Part shown: one piece after another, positions 16,813-25,776 of the stretch
Position numbering within the stretch: position 1 is the stretch's first letter
Layout of the letters: each line of letters starts with the position of its first letter
Assembly: GCA_037141235.1 (NCBI GenBank)
Contig: JBAXCY010000003.1
Location: 1-50,730 of the forward strand
Direction of reading: 5' to 3'
From: Bog-756 sp037141235
GTDB lineage: Bacteria; Actinomycetota; Acidimicrobiia; Acidimicrobiales; RAAP-2
Length of the DNA stretch: 50,730 nucleotides
Notes under the pieces: generated by a model
The model's database searches: none
Seen by the model: only the letters and a program-made list of their open reading frames with translations
Told to the model about the DNA's origin: nothing
Position numbers and translations under genes: made by a program

Positions 16813-17640
16813 ATGTCCGACCAGAGTTCCGCGCCCAACACAGCGCCCATAACGGTCCCGATGATCCGCACGGCCAAAGTGCGCGACGGGCATGTCCCCC
16901 TAGTGATGGTCACTGCCTACGACGCACCGGGTGCCCGCATTGCCGATGCCGCCGGGGTCGACATGATCCTGGTAGGCGACTCGGTGGCCAACGTCGTCCT
17001 CGGCTACGAGGACACACTGCAGGTCACGATCGAGGACATGGCCCACCATGTGGCCGCCGTCGCTCGAGCCCGACCCAATGCACTGATCGTCGGCGACCTG
17101 CCGTGGATGAGTTATCACGTCGACGCGGCAGACACGGTGCGCAACGCCGCCGTGCTGATCCGGGCCGGCGCTCAGTGCGTCAAGCTCGAAGGTGGATCGG
17201 TCCGCGCCCCGATGGTGGAGGCACTCGTACGGGCCGAAATTCCGGTCATGGGCCACCTCGGGCTCACCCCGCAGTCGGTGAACACCATGGGGGGCTACCG
17301 GGTCCAGGCCCGTGATGATGACGCCGCCGCCGAGTTGATCGAAGGAGCCCAGACCCTGGTGAGCGCGGGAATATTTGCCACGGTGGTCGAGGTGGTGCCC
17401 GAGAAGGTGGGGGCTGCTCTCACCGAGGCACTCGAAGTGCCGACTATCGGTATTGGCGCCGGTCCGCACTGCGACGGTCAGGTCCTCGTCATGCACGATC
17501 TGCTCGGTGTCACGGCCCGTAGTGCCAAGTTCGTCCGGCGCTACGCCGAGCTGGCTGATGTTGCCACTGAGGCAGTGGCGGCCTTCGCTGCCGACGTCCG
17601 GTCGGGGGCCTACCCGGCCGACCGGGAGGTCTACCACTGA
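16813..17640 (+). CDS. panB: 3-methyl-2-oxobutanoate hydroxymethyltransferase
   Basis: PanB adds a hydroxymethyl group from methylene-tetrahydrofolate to alpha-ketoisovalerate, the first step of pantothenate and coenzyme A synthesis. The 275-residue protein shows MVTAYDAPGARIADAAG, the metal-binding LVGDSVANVVLGY, GDLPWMSY, CVKLEGG, MGHLGLTPQSVN and the late TIGIGAGPHCDGQVLV signatures. ATG 16813 is preceded by GAGGAGGA at 16801-16808. No other pan genes are nearby. Expression may depend on the hairpin-containing leader. Confidence 0.96.
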   Translation: MSDQSSAPNTAPITVPMIRTAKVRDGHVPLVMVTAYDAPGARIADAAGVDMILVGDSVANVVLGYEDTLQVTIEDMAHHVAAVARARPNALIVGDLPWMSYHVDAADTVRNAAVLIRAGAQCVKLEGGSVRAPMVEALVRAEIPVMGHLGLTPQSVNTMGGYRVQARDDDAAAELIEGAQTLVSAGIFATVVEVVPEKVGAALTEALEVPTIGIGAGPHCDGQVLVMHDLLGVTARSAKFVRRYAELADVATEAVAAFAADVRSGAYPADREVYH

Positions 17641-17662
17641 CCTTCGGCTAGAGTGCTCTGGC

Positions 17663-17749
17663 TGTTCCGACCACCAGCATCACTACCAGGTGGTCGTTGT
17701 CAATGTTCCGACCTGCCCCACGCCGTGGGGCTCGGGTGCAGAGCACCCG
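17663..17749 (+). promoter_or_regulatory. Structured leader of the rpsF operon, candidate S6:S18 control element
   Basis: Three perfect stem-loops lie in a row before rpsF: arms CGACCACC/GGTGGTCG (17668-17696), GCCCCAC/GTGGGGC (17715-17731) and CGGGTGC/GCACCCG (17733-17749). The motif TGTTCCGACC is repeated at 17663-17672 and 17704-17713. Many bacteria control rpsF-rpsR with an S6:S18-binding leader hairpin carrying an exposed CCG; this region could be a local form, which is an inference. Confidence 0.55.
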
Positions 17750-17772
17750 ATCCAGAGGGAGGTGAGCCGTAC

Positions 17773-18111
17773 ATGCGGCCATACGAAACCATGGTTATTT
17801 TCGATACCGGAGCCGATGAGGCTGCGGTCAACGGGGTCCTTGACCGGGCCCTGGCTGCGCTCAAGGCCAAGGGAGGAAACCCCGGCCGCGTCGAGCGCTG
17901 GGGTCGCCGGACCTTCGCCTACGAGCTCCAGCACAAGCGCGAGGGCTACTACGTAGTCATCGAGTTGAACTCCGAGCCGCCAGCCGTAGCGGACATGGAG
18001 CGGGTGTTCGTGCTGGCCGACGAGGTACTGCGCCACAAGGTCATCCGGCTTCCTGACAAGGTCGCTGGCCGCCGAGCCGCAGCTGCAGCGGCAACCACCA
18101 AGGAGGGCTGA
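17773..18111 (+). CDS. rpsF: Small-subunit ribosomal protein bS6
   Basis: This 112-residue protein of the 30S platform pairs with bS18. It begins MRPYETMVIFDTGAD and contains GRVERWGRRTFAYELQHKREGYY and VLRHKVIRLPDK, typical bS6 segments, with a short Ala-rich tail. ATG 17773 follows AGAGGGAGGTGA with seven bases of spacing; the longer frame from 17653 is discarded. It is the first gene of the rpsF-ssb-rpsR-rplI operon, with two bases between it and ssb. Confidence 0.97.
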   Translation: MRPYETMVIFDTGADEAAVNGVLDRALAALKAKGGNPGRVERWGRRTFAYELQHKREGYYVVIELNSEPPAVADMERVFVLADEVLRHKVIRLPDKVAGRRAAAAAATTKEG

Positions 18112-18113
18112 CC

Positions 18114-18617
18114 GTGACAGGCAACGCAGTCACATTGGTGGGGAACATCACTCGCGACCCCGAGCTCCGGTTCACGAACACCGGACAGGCCACGGCCAGC
18201 TTCGGCCTGGCCGTAAACCGCCGCTGGCAGAACCGCCAGACCCAGGAGTGGGAGGAGGCAACCTCCTTCTTCGACGTGGTGTGCTGGCGTGAGATGGCTG
18301 AGAACGCGGCGGAAAGCCTCACTCGCGGTTCTCGGGTGATCGTCACCGGTCGCCTGGAGCAGCGCAGTTGGGAAACCCCGGACGGCGACAAGCGGTCCAA
18401 GGTCGAGGTAGTCGCTGACGAAGTCGGCCCCAGCATCCGCTGGGCAACCGCCCAGGTCACGAAGAACGAGCGCCAGAGCCCCGGCGGCGGCGGTGGCGGC
18501 GGCGGTGGCGGTGGCGGCGGCGCACGAAACGGTCCGCCTAGTGGTGGCGGCGGACAATCAAGCGGTGGCGGCGCACCTGCCGACACCGGGTACGGACACA
18601 GCGAGGAGCCTTTCTAA
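18114..18617 (+). CDS. ssb: Single-stranded DNA-binding protein with polyglycine linker
   Basis: SSB coats single-stranded DNA during replication and repair. Residues 1-110 form the OB fold (LVGNITRDPELRFTNTGQA, FFDVVCWREMAENAAESL, GSRVIVTGRLEQRSW). The linker contains an uninterrupted run of 13 glycines around residues 123-135 followed by further Gly/Ser clusters. The acidic tip ends in EEPF, corresponding to the partner-binding tail of SSB proteins. The GTG start has AAGGAGGG just upstream. The encoded run of GGC/GGT codons is a possible slippage site. Confidence 0.96.
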   Translation: MTGNAVTLVGNITRDPELRFTNTGQATASFGLAVNRRWQNRQTQEWEEATSFFDVVCWREMAENAAESLTRGSRVIVTGRLEQRSWETPDGDKRSKVEVVADEVGPSIRWATAQVTKNERQSPGGGGGGGGGGGGGARNGPPSGGGGQSSGGGAPADTGYGHSEEPF

Positions 18618-18619
18618 TC

Positions 18620-19194
<575 letters not shown>

Positions 19195-19195
<1 letters not shown>

Positions 19196-19641
19196 TGAAG
19201 GTCCTTCTCCGCACTGACGTGGACGGGGTTGGCAAGCGCGGGGACATCATCGATGTCGCCGGTGGGTTCGCCCGTAACCACTTGCTGCCAGCAGGCAAGG
19301 CGATCATCGCCTCTGACGGCGTCGAAGCCCAGGCTGCTTCTATGCGCAAGTCGCGTGACCTCCGTGACGCTCGGGACCGTGAAGGCTCCGAGACGGTCGC
19401 CAAGACCCTGGTAGGCAAGACCATTACCATCCCGGCACGGGCGTCCAACGAGCGACTGTTCGGCTCTGTCGGCACCGCGGACATCGTCCGGGCCGTCGAA
19501 GACCAGTACGGGGCGATCATCGACCGCAACGACCTGGTGCTCGCCGAAGCCATCAAGACGGTGGGCGGGCACAACGTGCGCGTCGAACTGGTCGGCGGAG
19601 TTGTCTTCGAGCTGACCGTCGACGTGGTCGCCGAAGACTAA
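19195..19641 (+). CDS. rplI: Large-subunit ribosomal protein bL9
   Basis: This 148-residue protein binds 23S rRNA at the base of the L1 stalk. It starts MKVLLRTDVDGVGKRGDIIDVAGGFARNHLLP, the classic bL9 N-terminal domain, then has a charged connecting helix and a C-terminal domain (TIPARASNERLFGSVGTADIV, VELVGGVVFELTVDV). ATG 19195 overlaps the rpsR stop; a GTG one codon earlier is also possible. Terminator-like hairpins follow within 10-90 bases. Confidence 0.97.
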
Positions 19642-19647
19642 GCCGGA

Positions 19648-19674
19648 CCGATCACCGGGGGTTCCCCTGATCGG
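19648..19674 (+). terminator. Hairpin just after rplI
   Basis: CCGATCA and TGATCGG arms enclose an inner GGGG...CCCC pairing. It starts six bases after the rplI stop. There is no U-rich tail, so termination is likely but not proven. Confidence 0.6.
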
Positions 19675-19690
19675 ATGATGACAGTATCTG

Positions 19691-19727
19691 CGAACGCCCT
19701 GGTACCGATTTGGTGTCGGGGCGTTCG
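19691..19727 (+). terminator. Second hairpin after rplI
   Basis: Perfect 9-bp arms CGAACGCCC and GGGCGTTCG enclose 19 bases and are followed by TCTGTCC. The strong GC stem and the position suggest the end of the rpsF operon. Confidence 0.65.
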
Positions 19728-19865
19728 TCTGTCCGGGGCGCTGTGGCTGTGCCCCCTGTTCCGTCCTGAGCCCTGGTCTGCCGGGCCACGACGACGACCG
19801 AGGTCAGATGTCACACCCTCGGTTCATCATGGAGAGATGATCGACGTCGACACAGGTGCACAGGG

Positions 19866-20004
19866 TTTTCCACAGGACCAAAGAAGGGTCGGGCAGGGGG
19901 TTTGTAGGTCGACAACGGTTGTCCACATTCCATCCACAGGCAACCACCATGCTGTCCCCAGGAATTACCAGGCTTTCCCCAAGAAGATGGTCTTACGTTC
20001 CACA
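19866..20004 (+). promoter_or_regulatory. Cluster of DnaA-box-like motifs upstream of dnaB
   Basis: TCCACA cores recur in one orientation: TTTTCCACA (19866-19874), TTGTCCACA (19919-19927), CCATCCACA (19930-19938) and CGTTCCACA (19996-20004). TTGTCCACA is the form common in actinobacterial origins. The 12-base string TCCACAGGCAAC occurs twice. The rest of 19728-20031 shows no gene. The cluster may regulate dnaB by DnaA or mark a secondary DnaA-binding locus. Confidence 0.6.
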
Positions 20005-20031
20005 GGCAACATGGGGGAAGGTTGAGACACG

Positions 20032-21420
20032 ATGGTTCAGGCATTTGACGACACGACAACCCGACGACTGATCACCCCCCGATCGGGGGGCACGAACACG
20101 GTCGGACGGGTCCCTCCCCACAACCTCGAGGCAGAAGAGTCTGTCCTTGGCGCCATGCTGCTGTCTCGCGATGCGATCGCCGCGGCCATGGAGAACTGCA
20201 AGGCCGAAGACTTCTACAAGGCTTCGCACGGATACATCTTCGAGGCCATCACCTCGCTGTACGGACGGGGTGAGCCAGCCGACTGGGTCACCGTCACCGA
20301 GGAGCTCCGCCGTCGGGAGATGCTCGATTCGATCGGCGATACCTCGGTGTTCGTCACCCTCCAGGCCAACACACCGTCGATCGGCAACGCCGAGTACTAC
20401 GCCAAGATCGTCGAAGAACTCGCGCTGCTCCGTCGACTGGTGGCGGTGGCCGGGGAGATCTCCGAACTCGGATATAGCGTGCCCGAGGATGTCTCGGTGG
20501 TGCTGGATCGAGCCGAGAGCCTTGTCTTCGATGTAGCCGAACGACGGGTGGTCGACTCCATGACGCCGCTCGAGGACCTGCTCGGGGCCACCTTGGACCA
20601 CCTCGAGCAACTGTTCGGCCGTAGTGAGACCGTCACCGGACTGGCCACGGGGTACACCGATCTGGACGAGCAGCTCGCTGGCCTGCAGCCCTCCAACCTG
20701 GTCGTCGTAGGTGCCCGCCCCGCCATGGGAAAGACAGCCTTCGCCCTGGGCATGGTGGCCAACGCTGGAGTCAAGCTGAAGAAGCCAGTCCTGCTGTTCT
20801 CACTCGAAATGAGCCACATGGAGCTCACCCAGCGCCTCCTCAGTTCCGAGGCCCGGGTGGATGCCGGTCGCATGCGCACGGGCAAGTTGCGCGATGCGGA
20901 CTGGCCCAAGATCGGTAATGCCATCAGCCGCATGAGCGAGGCACCCATCTACATCGATGACAACCCGAATCTGACCGTCATGGACATCCGGGCCAGGGCC
21001 CGCCGCCTCAAGAGCCGTGTCGGACTCAGCCTGGTGGTCATCGACTACCTGCAGCTCATGACTGGGCGCCACGGATCGGAAAACCGTCAGGTCGAGGTGT
21101 CCGAGATCAGCAGAGGTCTCAAGATCCTGGCCCGTGAGCTCGAGGTGCCGGTGGTGGCGCTGTCGCAGCTATCGCGGTCGCTCGAGAGCCGCCCGGACAA
21201 GCGGCCGATGCTGGCCGACCTCCGTGAGTCGGGCTCGATCGAGCAAGATGCCGACGTCGTCCTCTTCCTTTACCGCGATGAGATCTACAACCCGGACGCC
21301 ACGGAGACCCAGGGCACGGCTGAGGTGATCGTGGCCAAGCACCGCAACGGTCCGACCGGCACCACCCGGCTGGCCTTCATCGGCCACCACGCCCGGTTCG
21401 ACAACATGGCCCGGGTCTAG
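20032..21420 (+). CDS. dnaB: Replicative DNA helicase DnaB
   Basis: DnaB is the hexameric ATP-driven helicase at the replication fork. The 462-residue protein has the N-terminal domain (PHNLEAEESVLGAML, residues about 27-41) and a RecA-like domain with Walker A GARPAMGKTAFAL. The Walker B equivalent is LVVIDYLQLM, followed by the late ESGSIEQDADVVLFLYRDE segment. No intein is present, unlike in several actinobacterial dnaB genes. Codons 15-20 contain the perfect palindrome CCCCCCGATCGGGGGG at 20075-20090. GGGGGAAGG lies about ten bases before the ATG. Confidence 0.96.
   Translation: MVQAFDDTTTRRLITPRSGGTNTVGRVPPHNLEAEESVLGAMLLSRDAIAAAMENCKAEDFYKASHGYIFEAITSLYGRGEPADWVTVTEELRRREMLDSIGDTSVFVTLQANTPSIGNAEYYAKIVEELALLRRLVAVAGEISELGYSVPEDVSVVLDRAESLVFDVAERRVVDSMTPLEDLLGATLDHLEQLFGRSETVTGLATGYTDLDEQLAGLQPSNLVVVGARPAMGKTAFALGMVANAGVKLKKPVLLFSLEMSHMELTQRLLSSEARVDAGRMRTGKLRDADWPKIGNAISRMSEAPIYIDDNPNLTVMDIRARARRLKSRVGLSLVVIDYLQLMTGRHGSENRQVEVSEISRGLKILARELEVPVVALSQLSRSLESRPDKRPMLADLRESGSIEQDADVVLFLYRDEIYNPDATETQGTAEVIVAKHRNGPTGTTRLAFIGHHARFDNMARV
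20075..20090. repeat. 16-bp perfect palindrome inside the dnaB 5' end
   Basis: CCCCCCGATCGGGGGG encodes part of the variable N-terminus of DnaB (TPRSGG). In mRNA it could pair only poorly with itself as a hairpin because no loop remains, so a DNA-binding or dimer-forming role, or none at all, is possible. Confidence 0.85.
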
Positions 21421-21485
21421 TCACTGACAGCAAGTGTTGGCTACTCGCCGCTTCACAAGGTTCAGGCGTCGTAGCATGCCCAGCG

Positions 21486-22649
21486 GTGGATCTACATCCG
21501 ACGAAACAGCCCGACCTCGACCTGGCCGCCACGTACCCGGCCGTGACCAGATCCAAGTCGGCTCCTCCCGAGATCAGTTGGTTCGGGGCACTGTGCGACG
21601 ACGACTATGAGGTGCTTGCTGTACCCGACCCGCGTTTGGCGAGTTCGGTGGACCATTGCGCCGCAATCGTGGCCGAGGCCGAGGCCCAAGGGTTCGACAA
21701 TGTGCTGCTCCCTTCGGGGTATGCCCTGGGCATCGACACCATGGCCTTTGCCGCGGCGGTGGCGAGGAGCACACAGCGGATCCGGCTCCTGGTGGCGGTG
21801 CGGGCCGGCGAGGTCTGGCCGCCCCAACTGGCTCGCCAGCTGGCCACACTCGACCAACTGCTCAACGGCCGCCTGACCGTCAACATCATCTCCAGCGATC
21901 TTCCTGGAGAGTCACTGGCTACCCAGCCCCGCTATCAACGCACCGTCGAGATGATGTCGGTACTGCGCGACCTGCTTGACGGCCGACCGACTGAGCTGTC
22001 CGGACACTTCTACGACCTGCGGCTGGACCCACCAAGGATAGCCACGGTGTCCGGTCGGTGTCCGCTGCTCTACGTCGGCGGGCTGTCCGATCCGGCACGT
22101 GAGATGGCCGCCCAGGCAGCTGACGTCTACTTGATGTGGCCCGACACCGAGGAGCGAGTGGCAGAGGTCGTTGCCGACATGTCAGAGCGGGCGTCGGCCG
22201 AAGGGCGGACCCTGCGGTTCGGCTATCGGGTACACGTGGTCGTCCGTGAAACCGAGGAAGAAGCCCGGGCAGCTGCCCGGCACCTGGTATCCGCCCTCGA
22301 CGACGAGGCGGGCGACCAGATCCGCCAACGATCACTCGACTCGGCGTCGTCCGGTGTGGCCCGCCAAGGCGAACTGCGCAGCGAGGCCGACGACGAGGGC
22401 TACGTGGAGCCGAACCTGTGGACGGGTATCGGCCGAGCCCGCTCGGGGTGCGGGGCTGCGATCGTGGGCGATCCGGCCCAAGTGGCCGCCAAGCTAGAGC
22501 GCTATCGCTCGTTGGGAATGGACTCCTTCATCCTGTCGGGCTACCCCCACCTCGACGAGTGCGAGCGGTTCGGCCGGCTCGTCCTGCCGCTGCTCGATCA
22601 CGGTCCGCTCAATACCGAGCCGCCTGGGACTATGCCACTCAGCCCCTGA
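21486..22649 (+). CDS. LLM-class flavin monooxygenase, SsuD (alkanesulfonate monooxygenase)-like
   Basis: The 387-residue protein is a bacterial luciferase-like TIM barrel. Its C-terminal block (WTGIGRARSGCGAAIVGDP, then DSFILSGYPHLDECERFGRLVLPLL) closely resembles FMNH2-dependent alkanesulfonate monooxygenase SsuD, which releases sulfite from sulfonates. No ssuABC transporter or flavin reductase is in the window, so the substrate is not certain. The GTG start lacks a clear Shine-Dalgarno site; TAGCAT lies eight bases upstream. It converges with, and overlaps by 11 bases, the Gfo/Idh gene. Confidence 0.85.
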   Translation: MDLHPTKQPDLDLAATYPAVTRSKSAPPEISWFGALCDDDYEVLAVPDPRLASSVDHCAAIVAEAEAQGFDNVLLPSGYALGIDTMAFAAAVARSTQRIRLLVAVRAGEVWPPQLARQLATLDQLLNGRLTVNIISSDLPGESLATQPRYQRTVEMMSVLRDLLDGRPTELSGHFYDLRLDPPRIATVSGRCPLLYVGGLSDPAREMAAQAADVYLMWPDTEERVAEVVADMSERASAEGRTLRFGYRVHVVVRETEEEARAAARHLVSALDDEAGDQIRQRSLDSASSGVARQGELRSEADDEGYVEPNLWTGIGRARSGCGAAIVGDPAQVAAKLERYRSLGMDSFILSGYPHLDECERFGRLVLPLLDHGPLNTEPPGTMPLSP

Positions 22650-23736
22650 GCACCTCGGCAACGTCCACCGACCGTTGTTCGGCGATGGAGCGCTGAGCTG
22701 CCACTCCCAGTGCGACACTGAGCAGACCGTCCCGAGCGGTCACCGCTGCCGGCCCTCCGGCCCGGACCGCCTGCAGCAAGGCGAGGTGCTCTAGGTAGCT
22801 GGAGCCGTGGTGATATCCCTCGTGGGCGACACGCCGATCGGTCACCACCGTCTCTACCACCCCGGTTCCTCCGCTACTACGCCGCCCCGTTCGCACCAGG
22901 CCACTCGGGAGGAAGGCCTCGACCTTGCCTTCGTCTCCCACGACCGAGAGTTCTTCCTGGTTGACGCTACCCTCGGCGAACATGCACAGGTCGAGCGAGG
23001 CCCGCACGCCGTTGTCGTACTCCACCACGACCAAGGCGTTGTCGATGATGTCTGGCACCTCGCCCTTGTAGCGCTCGTCGAGGTGGTTCACGTCTTGGCC
23101 CCCGGAGGCGAGCACTCGGACCGGCTGCCCTCCGGCCAACAGGGTCATGAGGTCGAAGAAGTGGCAGCACTTCTCCACCAGGGTCCCGCCAGTGTTGTGG
23201 TTGAACCGGTTCCAGTCGTCGACCTTGGACAGGAACGGAAAGCGGTGCTCGCGCACGGCCACCATGCGCACCTGGCCCACCGCCCCCGACGCAACGGCAT
23301 CGATCAGCGCGGCGACCGGCGGCATGTAGCGGTACTCCAGGCCGACCCAGACCAGACCGGATCTGTGTTCAGCCCGAACTACGACCTGGGCGCAGTCGGC
23401 GACCGTGGTGCACAGGGGCTTCTCCACCAGGACGGGAATCTCGGTATCCAAAATCTCGGCGAGCACGGCGGCGTGGGTCATGTTGGGGGTGGCGACCACG
23501 AGCACATCACAGAGACCAGAGGAGAGGAGGTCGGCGGTGGACTCAAAGATCAACGGAAGTGGTGCGCCGATTCGCCGCGACTCCGAGGCTGCCCGCTCCC
23601 GTGAGCGGGGATGCGGATCGGCCACGGCGGTCACGACGACTTCAGGCAGAGCATGCAGGTTACGGAGGTGTTCGAGTCCCATCATGCCGACTCCGATAAT
23701 CCCGTAGCGCAGCGGCACTGGGAACTCGGTGGGCAC
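22639..23736 (-). CDS. Gfo/Idh/MocA family NAD(P)-dependent oxidoreductase
   Basis: The 365-residue protein has an N-terminal Rossmann fold with GIIGVGMMG (residues 12-20) and the family lysine in LVEKPLCT. A C-terminal alpha/beta domain follows, with a His-containing segment (NHNTGGTLVEKCCHFFDLM). Family members oxidise sugars, inositols and related polyols. The substrate cannot be read from the sequence. It is transcribed leftward and overlaps the end of the SsuD-like gene. The 238 bp upstream hold no gene but two copies of TTCGCAGAATC (23906 and 23948). Confidence 0.88.
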   Translation of the reverse strand: MPTEFPVPLRYGIIGVGMMGLEHLRNLHALPEVVVTAVADPHPRSRERAASESRRIGAPLPLIFESTADLLSSGLCDVLVVATPNMTHAAVLAEILDTEIPVLVEKPLCTTVADCAQVVVRAEHRSGLVWVGLEYRYMPPVAALIDAVASGAVGQVRMVAVREHRFPFLSKVDDWNRFNHNTGGTLVEKCCHFFDLMTLLAGGQPVRVLASGGQDVNHLDERYKGEVPDIIDNALVVVEYDNGVRASLDLCMFAEGSVNQEELSVVGDEGKVEAFLPSGLVRTGRRSSGGTGVVETVVTDRRVAHEGYHHGSSYLEHLALLQAVRAGGPAAVTARDGLLSVALGVAAQRSIAEQRSVDVAEVLRG

Positions 23737-23974
23737 GGCTACGAGCGTACCGGCCGGGACATCACCTGTGGCCTGCCATTACCAACTGATGAACCCCACG
23801 AGCTTCAGTGCTGATCGGGCAGGCGGCTACCGCCAGCACTGTCTCCACCTGGCCCCTCTCCCCAAGGGCGATTAGGGCCAGATTCCCATCGTCCTCGGCG
23901 GATCGTTCGCAGAATCAGAGTCAGCAGGCCCGGAAACCGGCCGTGGATTCGCAGAATCGGCTCCGACTGTCACC

Positions 23975-24373
23975 TCACGGCAGACCGGGACCATGCGAAT
24001 CCGCCGCCTCAAGTTCCCGGGCAATCCTCCCAAGGGCAAGCTGACAAATCAGCAGATACGGAAATCCGAGGAATGGCACACCGAACGTCACCCGGCACCC
24101 CCCGGGGATGGCGTCGACGTGGTGACTGGTCGCCGGAATCCCGACAACAGACCAGGACCAGGATCGGCACTCTTCCAGTTGGGTGATTCGGAACGGCAAC
24201 CAGACCCCGATGGCCGTCCGGACCCGCCCCGTGAGCCCTTCCGACAGGTCAGCATCGGCCGGTTCGACGGCAGTCACACTCGGTCCCCATCGAGTCCAGG
24301 TTCCGGTTGCGGTCAGTAACTCCCATGCGGAGCCTGGCGGAGCGGCAATGCACTTGCTCACCGTGAACCTCAA
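23975..24373 (-). CDS. SRPBCC (polyketide cyclase/START-like) family protein
   Basis: This 132-residue helix-grip protein begins FTVSKCIAAPPGSAWELLTATGTWTRWGPSVTAVEP, the usual start of small ligand-binding SRPBCC proteins, and ends with an amphipathic helix (FLGFPYLLICQLALGRIARELE). The TTG start overlaps the upstream stop (TTGA), suggesting coupled translation; the GTG four codons later is an alternative. Third gene of the WhiB-DUF2071 unit. Ligand and function are unknown. Confidence 0.78.
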   Translation of the reverse strand: MRFTVSKCIAAPPGSAWELLTATGTWTRWGPSVTAVEPADADLSEGLTGRVRTAIGVWLPFRITQLEECRSWSWSVVGIPATSHHVDAIPGGCRVTFGVPFLGFPYLLICQLALGRIARELEAADSHGPGLP

Positions 24374-25185
24374 CGTTGCGGCACCGGCACCGACACCGAC
24401 ACCCGCCGTCGGGCCCGAACTCTGATGTCACTCGACGCAGACGGCCGGACACGACTGAACGGGTGAATACGCACTTCGACTGGCTCACCCACCAGCAAGT
24501 GGGGGGCGCCGGCGCCGCGGATACCGGTGGCGGCCACCGTTCCGTCGTCCACGTCGATCAAGCGGGCCCCCCGGACCATCCATGGTGCATGTGACAGGGA
24601 CCCTCGTAGTAGTTGGCCATGCCACCAGGAGTAGAGGGCATACCGCTCGACTAGAAAGTGTTGGAGTCCCGGTGCCGCCACTTGGGGCTCCACGTCGTCA
24701 GGTGCCACGATCAGCGCCGCCCGGGCGGAGTCCTTTCGGCGCACGCTGTTCCAGGCGATGTGTTCACACCCGCCTTCGGTGGTGACGCTCAGTCGGATCG
24801 CCGCGCGCCGGTAGGGAAGTCCGAACGCCACCCGGGCGGTGATGACAGCCAGCAACCGGTCAGCATCAAGGGTGGCGAACCACACGCCGGACTTTCCATC
24901 TGGACCCCGCACGTAGGTGCGCACGTTGACTTCGCCGAACGAGGCAACCCGAAGTGCCGAGGAGACCCCAGAGAGTACGCCCGGCAGGCGAAGGTCCGAC
25001 ATCTGGAAGGGAACGAGGCCGATCCAGGCGGAACCGTCGTAAGTCTCTGGAGAGAGACCGGGAGGGAGAAGCGCAGCGACCTGGCTCGGATCGACCGGCC
25101 AGTGGGCCCAGACGATATTGCTCCATTTCTGCTCCATGACGATCCGATTTGTTGAGATCGCTCCGGGTGGCTGAAGCAGCTTCAT
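24370..25185 (-). CDS. DUF2071 (YqjF-like) family protein
   Basis: The 271-residue product has the family signature MEQKWSNIVWAHWPVDPSQVAALLPPGL and AWIGLVPFQMSDLRLPG near the N-terminus, and a long middle region typical of YqjF-type proteins. The fold is related to acetoacetate decarboxylase, but no catalytic Lys was identified. A start at the second Met (25137), just before the conserved block, is possible. It lies seven bases after the whiB-like gene and four bases into the SRPBCC gene, so the three form an operon. Function is unknown; redox-linked regulation by the WhiB protein is an inference. Confidence 0.82.
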   Translation of the reverse strand: MKLLQPPGAISTNRIVMEQKWSNIVWAHWPVDPSQVAALLPPGLSPETYDGSAWIGLVPFQMSDLRLPGVLSGVSSALRVASFGEVNVRTYVRGPDGKSGVWFATLDADRLLAVITARVAFGLPYRRAAIRLSVTTEGGCEHIAWNSVRRKDSARAALIVAPDDVEPQVAAPGLQHFLVERYALYSWWHGQLLRGSLSHAPWMVRGARLIDVDDGTVAATGIRGAGAPHLLVGEPVEVRIHPFSRVRPSASSDIRVRARRRVSVSVPVPQR

Positions 25186-25191
25186 CGCAGA

Positions 25192-25638
25192 TCAACTGGC
25201 TTCGGGGGTCCAATCGGACCGCCCGATGCCGTCGATGCCGTCGACACCGGCGCAAGAAGCTCCCGGCACGAAGCGCACCGGGCTGCCCATCCGGCGCCAC
25301 CTGCGGCGAAGCTCGCGGCGCTCCCCTTCGTCATAGCCGCCCCACACCCCATCGTCCTGGTGGGTGGCCAAGGCGTACTGGAGGCAGACGAGACGCACCG
25401 GGCAACCGCGGCAGATGGCCTTGGCCTCGTCGATCCGTTCGACCGCCTCACCGGTCAACCCGATCGGGAAGAACACCGCCGGATCGACGTCACGACAAGC
25501 CGCCAACCGTCGCCACGCTCGGTCATCGAACTCGCCCGGGATCCAAACGATTCGTCCGACGTCATTGCCAGTGACGCTGGGTAGCGACTGCCCTGCTGGG
25601 CCAGCAATGGACGCATTCGGATTGAGGTGGCCTGACAT
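25192..25638 (-). CDS. WhiB-family iron-sulfur transcriptional regulator
   Basis: WhiB proteins hold a [4Fe-4S] cluster and act with the primary sigma factor. The four cluster cysteines are Cys48, Cys76, Cys79 and Cys85 (ICRGCPVRLVC), followed by the GVWGGYDEGERR turn motif and a basic segment (RRELRRRWRRMG) for DNA contact. The product is 148 residues, with a C-terminal tail containing DGIDGIG that is not typical. It heads an operon with DUF2071 and SRPBCC genes, divergent from the MerR/DICT regulator. GAGG lies ten bases upstream. The subclass (WhiB1-7) cannot be assigned. Confidence 0.93.
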   Translation of the reverse strand: MSGHLNPNASIAGPAGQSLPSVTGNDVGRIVWIPGEFDDRAWRRLAACRDVDPAVFFPIGLTGEAVERIDEAKAICRGCPVRLVCLQYALATHQDDGVWGGYDEGERRELRRRWRRMGSPVRFVPGASCAGVDGIDGIGRSDWTPEAS

Positions 25639-25748
25639 TCTGACGCCTCGCTTTCCGCCGCCACGAACGGGGCGACAGCTTGCACCGGCACCCAGAAGGA
25701 GATCTGTGTGCCTGATTCCTTGACGTCTTCGACTCTAGGTGGAACTGA

Positions 25749-25762
25749 TGCACGATCGTGCA
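25749..25762. promoter_or_regulatory. Palindromic operator candidate for the MerR/DICT regulator
   Basis: TGCACGATCGTGCA is a perfect 14-bp palindrome. It lies one base before TAACCT (25764-25769), a possible -10 box seven bases upstream of GTG 25777. MerR regulators usually bind between -35 and -10, so this site has the right geometry. It also lies in the divergent region shared with whiB. Confidence 0.65.
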
Positions 25763-25776
25763 GTAACCTATGCATC

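Noticed and set aside
25708..25776. SD-led start of the MerR/DICT gene at 25708
   Set aside because: A good Shine-Dalgarno site exists, but low third-position GC and the internal palindrome suggest this part is not coding; kept as the alternative.
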